From the NCBI GenBank assembly GCA_003136675.1, contig PLFE01000180.1, forward strand, positions 1 through 43,900: a DNA stretch of 43,900 bases, given 5' to 3'. Position numbers and translations under genes: made by a program. Positions 41,417-43,900 of this stretch are shown here, piece after piece; position 1 is the first letter of the stretch; each line of letters opens with the position of its first letter. Under the pieces are notes generated by a model. The model did no database searches. It saw nothing but the letters and a program-made list of their open reading frames with translations, and was not told where the DNA came from. This DNA is from Bryobacterales bacterium. Lineage in GTDB: Bacteria > Acidobacteriota > Terriglobia > Bryobacterales > Bryobacteraceae.

Positions 41417-42195
41417 GGGCGTAACTGGAATAACAATTCCACGTCGGCGTTGCTATGCGGGAATCCCGGTGGCAGCGGGGGCAGCGGGTTGGCGTCGAGA
41501 ACGGCGCGTTTGGCTGAGGTATCAAGCTGGTAGAAGCCGCTCGTTTGCGCATCGGTGATTTGAACGCTGCCGTCCCGTCCGATCCGGATCGTTACCACAG
41601 CCGTGGCGGTGGGCGGCGCTTGAATGCCCGCCCTGTTCCACTTGCGCGAAATCAGGTCGCGGATCTGCTCGGCGTAAGCGCCAAACTGGGTTCCGAACGG
41701 CGAATTGGGTCCCACGCCCACCCCGCCGGCGCCTTGCAAACTAATCTGCGGGCTGACCAAAGCGGGCGCGACGTGGGAGAAAACCTGGTTGCGCGCGTAC
41801 TCCTGCTTCGGGCGGTAGGCCACTGCGGGTGGCTTCGGTTGTGGCTTTATGACCCGCTGTGGCAGCTCCACGGCCTTCTCCGGCTGCTTGGGTTCAGGCG
41901 GCCGCTGATCCTTCAGCTTCAACGGCTGCTGCGGCGCAACCGATTCCGTCTCGTTCGCCAGCGGGTTGATCTGCCCCTGCTTGCGCTGGATCGGGATGGT
42001 CTTCACAGCCGTCACAGCCACCCCCGCGCCCGGAGCCTGCTCACCCAGAAAAGGCGTCCTCTGGCGCGTGATAACAGCCGTCAGCGTCAAAGCAGCCACC
42101 AGCGCAGCGTGGAAAAGCAGCGCAAACGCGAACGGACGCCCCAGGTGTTCCGGTTCATCGAGTGGCGAATAATGGGCTGCCGGGGCGGTTCGCAT
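41413..42195 (-). CDS. tolA: TolA/TonB-family energy transducer
   Basis: The 260-residue protein has one N-terminal membrane helix (AFALLFHAALVAALTLTAVI, about 22-41), a Pro/Lys/Glu-rich periplasmic spacer (LKLKDQRPPEPKQPEKAVEL, QPKPPAVAYRP) and a TonB-type C-terminal domain (QIRDLISRKWNRAG, VVTIRIGRDGSVQITDAQTS, DANPLPPLPPGF). By position between tolR and tolB it is the TolA role, spanning the periplasm to pull Pal, although sequence alone would also allow TonB. Gap to tolR 6 bp; overlap with tolB 4 bp. Confidence 0.88.
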   Translation of the reverse strand: MRTAPAAHYSPLDEPEHLGRPFAFALLFHAALVAALTLTAVITRQRTPFLGEQAPGAGVAVTAVKTIPIQRKQGQINPLANETESVAPQQPLKLKDQRPPEPKQPEKAVELPQRVIKPQPKPPAVAYRPKQEYARNQVFSHVAPALVSPQISLQGAGGVGVGPNSPFGTQFGAYAEQIRDLISRKWNRAGIQAPPTATAVVTIRIGRDGSVQITDAQTSGFYQLDTSAKRAVLDANPLPPLPPGFPHSNADVELLFQLRP

Positions 42196-42201
42196 TGGTT
42201 T

Positions 42202-42663
42202 CTATGGACGCCGGTTCATCGAGTCGTCGGGCTGCGTCACCATGTTCACCTGCAGCTTCGCGTCCCCCAGTTCGCTGACCACCTGAGCCAGCAGATCCCA
42301 CGTGGTTTCCCGAGACGCACGCACGTACACGGAAGTCTGGCCGGCATACCGTTGGTGAATGTCCGCGCCCAACTCGTGGATGTTCACGGGCTCCTTACCG
42401 ATATAAATCGCGCCTTCTTTGTCGATATTGATGATGGGCAGTTGTTGTGTGGAGTTCCTTACAGATCTGGTCTTAGGCACGTCGACTTCCAGACCGTACT
42501 CCATGACGTGGGCGGTGAGCATAAAAATAATCAGTAGGACCAACACCACATCCACAAACGGCGTAACGTTGATTTCGGCGAGAGGCGTCATCACGTCCCT
42601 GCGGCGTCCGCGCAACCCCCTGCCACTTTGCCCCCCACTTTGCCCTGAAGAAGCGAAAGCCAT
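42202..42663 (-). CDS. tolR: Biopolymer transport protein TolR/ExbD
   Basis: The 153-residue inner-membrane protein has the TolR/ExbD start MTPLAEINVTPFVDVVLVLL, in which the membrane aspartate carries protons, followed by IIFMLTAHVMEYGLEVDVPK and a periplasmic domain (IIYGKEPVNIHELGADIHQRY-like). The start ATG 42663 shares one base with the tolQ stop (TAATG), so translation is coupled. With TolQ it forms the proton-driven motor for the TolA-like protein. Confidence 0.95.
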   Translation of the reverse strand: MAFASSGQSGGQSGRGLRGRRRDVMTPLAEINVTPFVDVVLVLLIIFMLTAHVMEYGLEVDVPKTRSVRNSTQQLPIINIDKEGAIYIGKEPVNIHELGADIHQRYAGQTSVYVRASRETTWDLLAQVVSELGDAKLQVNMVTQPDDSMNRRP

Positions 42664-43352
42664 TATTCGCCGAAGCTCCGTTCGGCCATGTTCAGGAATT
42701 CGAGATTGAAATCGTCAATGCGGGCATTCACCTCGCGCACCACGGAGCCGAAATAGTTGTAGAAGATAGCCGCGGGGATGGCGGCGGCCAGCCCGACCGC
42801 GGTGGCGATCAGCGCGTCCGCAATCCCTGGAGCCACGGCGCGCAGGCTCGCGCTCCCCGCCGTTCCCAGTCCTTCGAATGCGCGGATGATCCCGATTACC
42901 GTCCCCATCAGTCCGATGAACGGCGAAACGGAGGCTGTCGTCGCCAGCCAGTTCATATTCCGTTCCAGTTTGGCCATGGCCTCGCTCGCTCCCAATTGCA
43001 GACTGCGCTCGATGGACGCTTGATTCGTAAGCCCGCCCTTGGCTTTCACCTGCCGGGCAATCTCCTCATAGCCAAAATCGAACACGCTCACCAGAGGCGA
43101 CGGGCGAAACTGCTCGCTCGCCACCATCACCGCTTCGAGACCGCTGGCTTTTCGAAACGCCCGCAGGAACCGCACATCGGAGGCACGCGCTCGCCGGAAC
43201 GTCCCCAGCTTCGAGAAAATAATGGTCCACGAGTAGAGCGACGCCAGCGCCAGCGTACACAGAACCGCAATGCCCAAAGGTGGCGTCCGCTCCACCAGCT
43301 CCCAGATATTTAGTTGAAGGAACGCTACATAGGCCGGGTCCAGTGTTATCAA
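42663..43352 (-). CDS. tolQ: TolQ/ExbB proton-channel subunit
   Basis: The 229-residue protein has three membrane helices: an N-terminal one (LGIAVLCTLALASLYSWTII) and a pair around NWLATTASVSPFIGLMGTVI and GIADALIATAVGLAAAIPAA, with the family core GLMGTVIGIIRAF. It forms the channel of the Tol motor with TolR. The start codon is TTG at 43352, preceded by GAGAGAGA; no ATG gives the full N-terminus. First gene of tolQ-tolR-tolA-tolB-pal-cpoB and divergent from a Ser/Thr kinase. Confidence 0.94.
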   Translation of the reverse strand: MITLDPAYVAFLQLNIWELVERTPPLGIAVLCTLALASLYSWTIIFSKLGTFRRARASDVRFLRAFRKASGLEAVMVASEQFRPSPLVSVFDFGYEEIARQVKAKGGLTNQASIERSLQLGASEAMAKLERNMNWLATTASVSPFIGLMGTVIGIIRAFEGLGTAGSASLRAVAPGIADALIATAVGLAAAIPAAIFYNYFGSVVREVNARIDDFNLEFLNMAERSFGE

Positions 43353-43496
43353 ATCTCTCTCTTTCCCATCGTTTGCATCATTTTCATCATAAGACGCGCG
43401 ATCTGAACGATTGACTACAACTCGTAACTAAAAAGACGGTTGTCTCGCCGGATTGGCCGCCCCGCCGGATACACTAAAATCGTTATCGACCCATCC
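43353..43496. other. Divergent intergenic region between tolQ and the kinase
   Basis: This 144-bp gap must hold both promoters. On the minus strand TATGAT (43391-43386) is a possible -10 for tolQ, but no good -35 faces it; on the plus strand TACACT (43470-43475) precedes the kinase without a well-spaced -35. No hairpin or operator repeat was recognised. Confidence 0.4.
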
Positions 43497-43900
43497 ATGG
43501 TTGGCCGAACAGTTTCGCACTATCAAATTCTCGAACAGCTGGGAACCGGCGGCATGGGAGAGATCTACAAGGCCTTCGACCCGCGGTTGAACCGTTTCGT
43601 GGCGATCAAAGTCCTGCCGGCCGGCATGTCCGCCGACCCCGCCCGCCGCCGCCGTTTCGTGCAGGAAGCGCAAGCCGCCTCTGGCCTGAATCATCCCAAC
43701 ATCATCACCATCTACGACGTCGTGCTGGAGCAGGAAACCGAGTTCATTCTGATGGAGTTTGTCGCCGGCAAGACACTGCTCGATCTCATTCCCGCCGGCG
43801 GCTTCCCTGTGCCACAGGTGCTCGATTGCAGCGTCCAGATCGCCAGTGCCCTCAGCGCCGCCCATGCGGCGGGCATTATCCACCGCGATCTGAAGCCGGG
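43497..43900 (+). CDS. PknB-family Ser/Thr protein kinase, 5' part only
   Basis: From ATG 43497 an open frame runs to the window end (134 codons). It shows the N-lobe of a eukaryotic-like kinase: SHYQILEQLGTGGMGEIYKA (glycine loop), FVAIKVLP with the ATP lysine, RRFVQEAQAASGLNHPNIIT (helix C glutamate), the hinge LMEFVAGKTLLDLI and the start of the catalytic loop IIHRDLKPG. The rest of the C-lobe and any sensor domain lie outside. Such kinases often carry PQQ, TPR or WD40 domains in Acidobacteria. Transcribed divergently from the tol cluster. Confidence 0.94.
   Translation, partial: MVGRTVSHYQILEQLGTGGMGEIYKAFDPRLNRFVAIKVLPAGMSADPARRRRFVQEAQAASGLNHPNIITIYDVVLEQETEFILMEFVAGKTLLDLIPAGGFPVPQVLDCSVQIASALSAAHAAGIIHRDLKP

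Noticed and set aside
1-43900. tRNA, rRNA, CRISPR arrays, complete insertion sequences or prophage genes
   Set aside because: No cloverleaf, repeat-spacer array, transposase or phage structural gene was recognised on either strand.

Overview
The window looks like a chromosomal segment of an Acidobacteriota member, most likely near Bryobacterales/Solibacter. This is an inference from gene content and GC-rich codon use, not from a marker gene. Pointers are an Oar-like TonB-dependent receptor with a carboxypeptidase-regulatory N-terminus, a Pal lipoprotein with an extra Ig-like domain, two ECF sigma/anti-sigma modules, M13 and M28 secreted peptidases, a DUF5666-like protein and a PknB-type kinase. 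No rRNA, tRNA, CRISPR array, complete insertion sequence or prophage was seen.

Layout. 1-9010 (minus): one tight directon of ECF sigma factor, zinc-finger anti-sigma, secreted protein, AddB-like nuclease, AddA-like helicase-nuclease and a SIS-domain sugar-phosphate enzyme that runs off the left edge. 9102-11652 (plus): thiolase, tiny DUF35-type OB-fold partner and a class I aminotransferase, with overlapping or touching genes. 11633-18233: a divergent locus of a two-component system (plus) against a DUF5666-like protein, a TonB-dependent receptor and a broken PepSY-type membrane protein (minus). 18234-18765: remnants of a Septu-like defence pair (PtuA ATPase start, PtuB HNH endonuclease). 18914-23881: secreted protein, U32 family protein, YkgJ-type cysteine-cluster protein and the queuosine genes queC-queE. 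23898-27266 (minus): sdhCAB. 27343-29839 (minus): second ECF sigma/anti-sigma/secreted-protein operon followed by a frameshifted Uma2 nuclease. 30034-30281: Doc toxin remnant. 30299-34155 (minus): M13 peptidase, M28 peptidase and an orphan protein. 34484-37449 (minus): aroD-aroE fusion and gatB. 37697-38291 (plus): higBA with a broken toxin. 38300-43352 (minus): complete tolQ-tolR-tolA-tolB-pal-cpoB envelope cluster. 43497-end (plus): start of a Ser/Thr kinase.

Most of the window is core metabolism and envelope machinery. Two features stand out. First, addBA sits downstream of a membrane-type ECF sigma/anti-sigma pair with almost no spacing, suggesting signal-controlled DNA-end processing. 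Second, mobile or accessory functions (PepSY partner, Septu, Uma2, Doc, HigB) are all present as damaged copies while their neighbours are intact, and short tandem duplications of 11-15 bp mark three gene ends or breakpoints.
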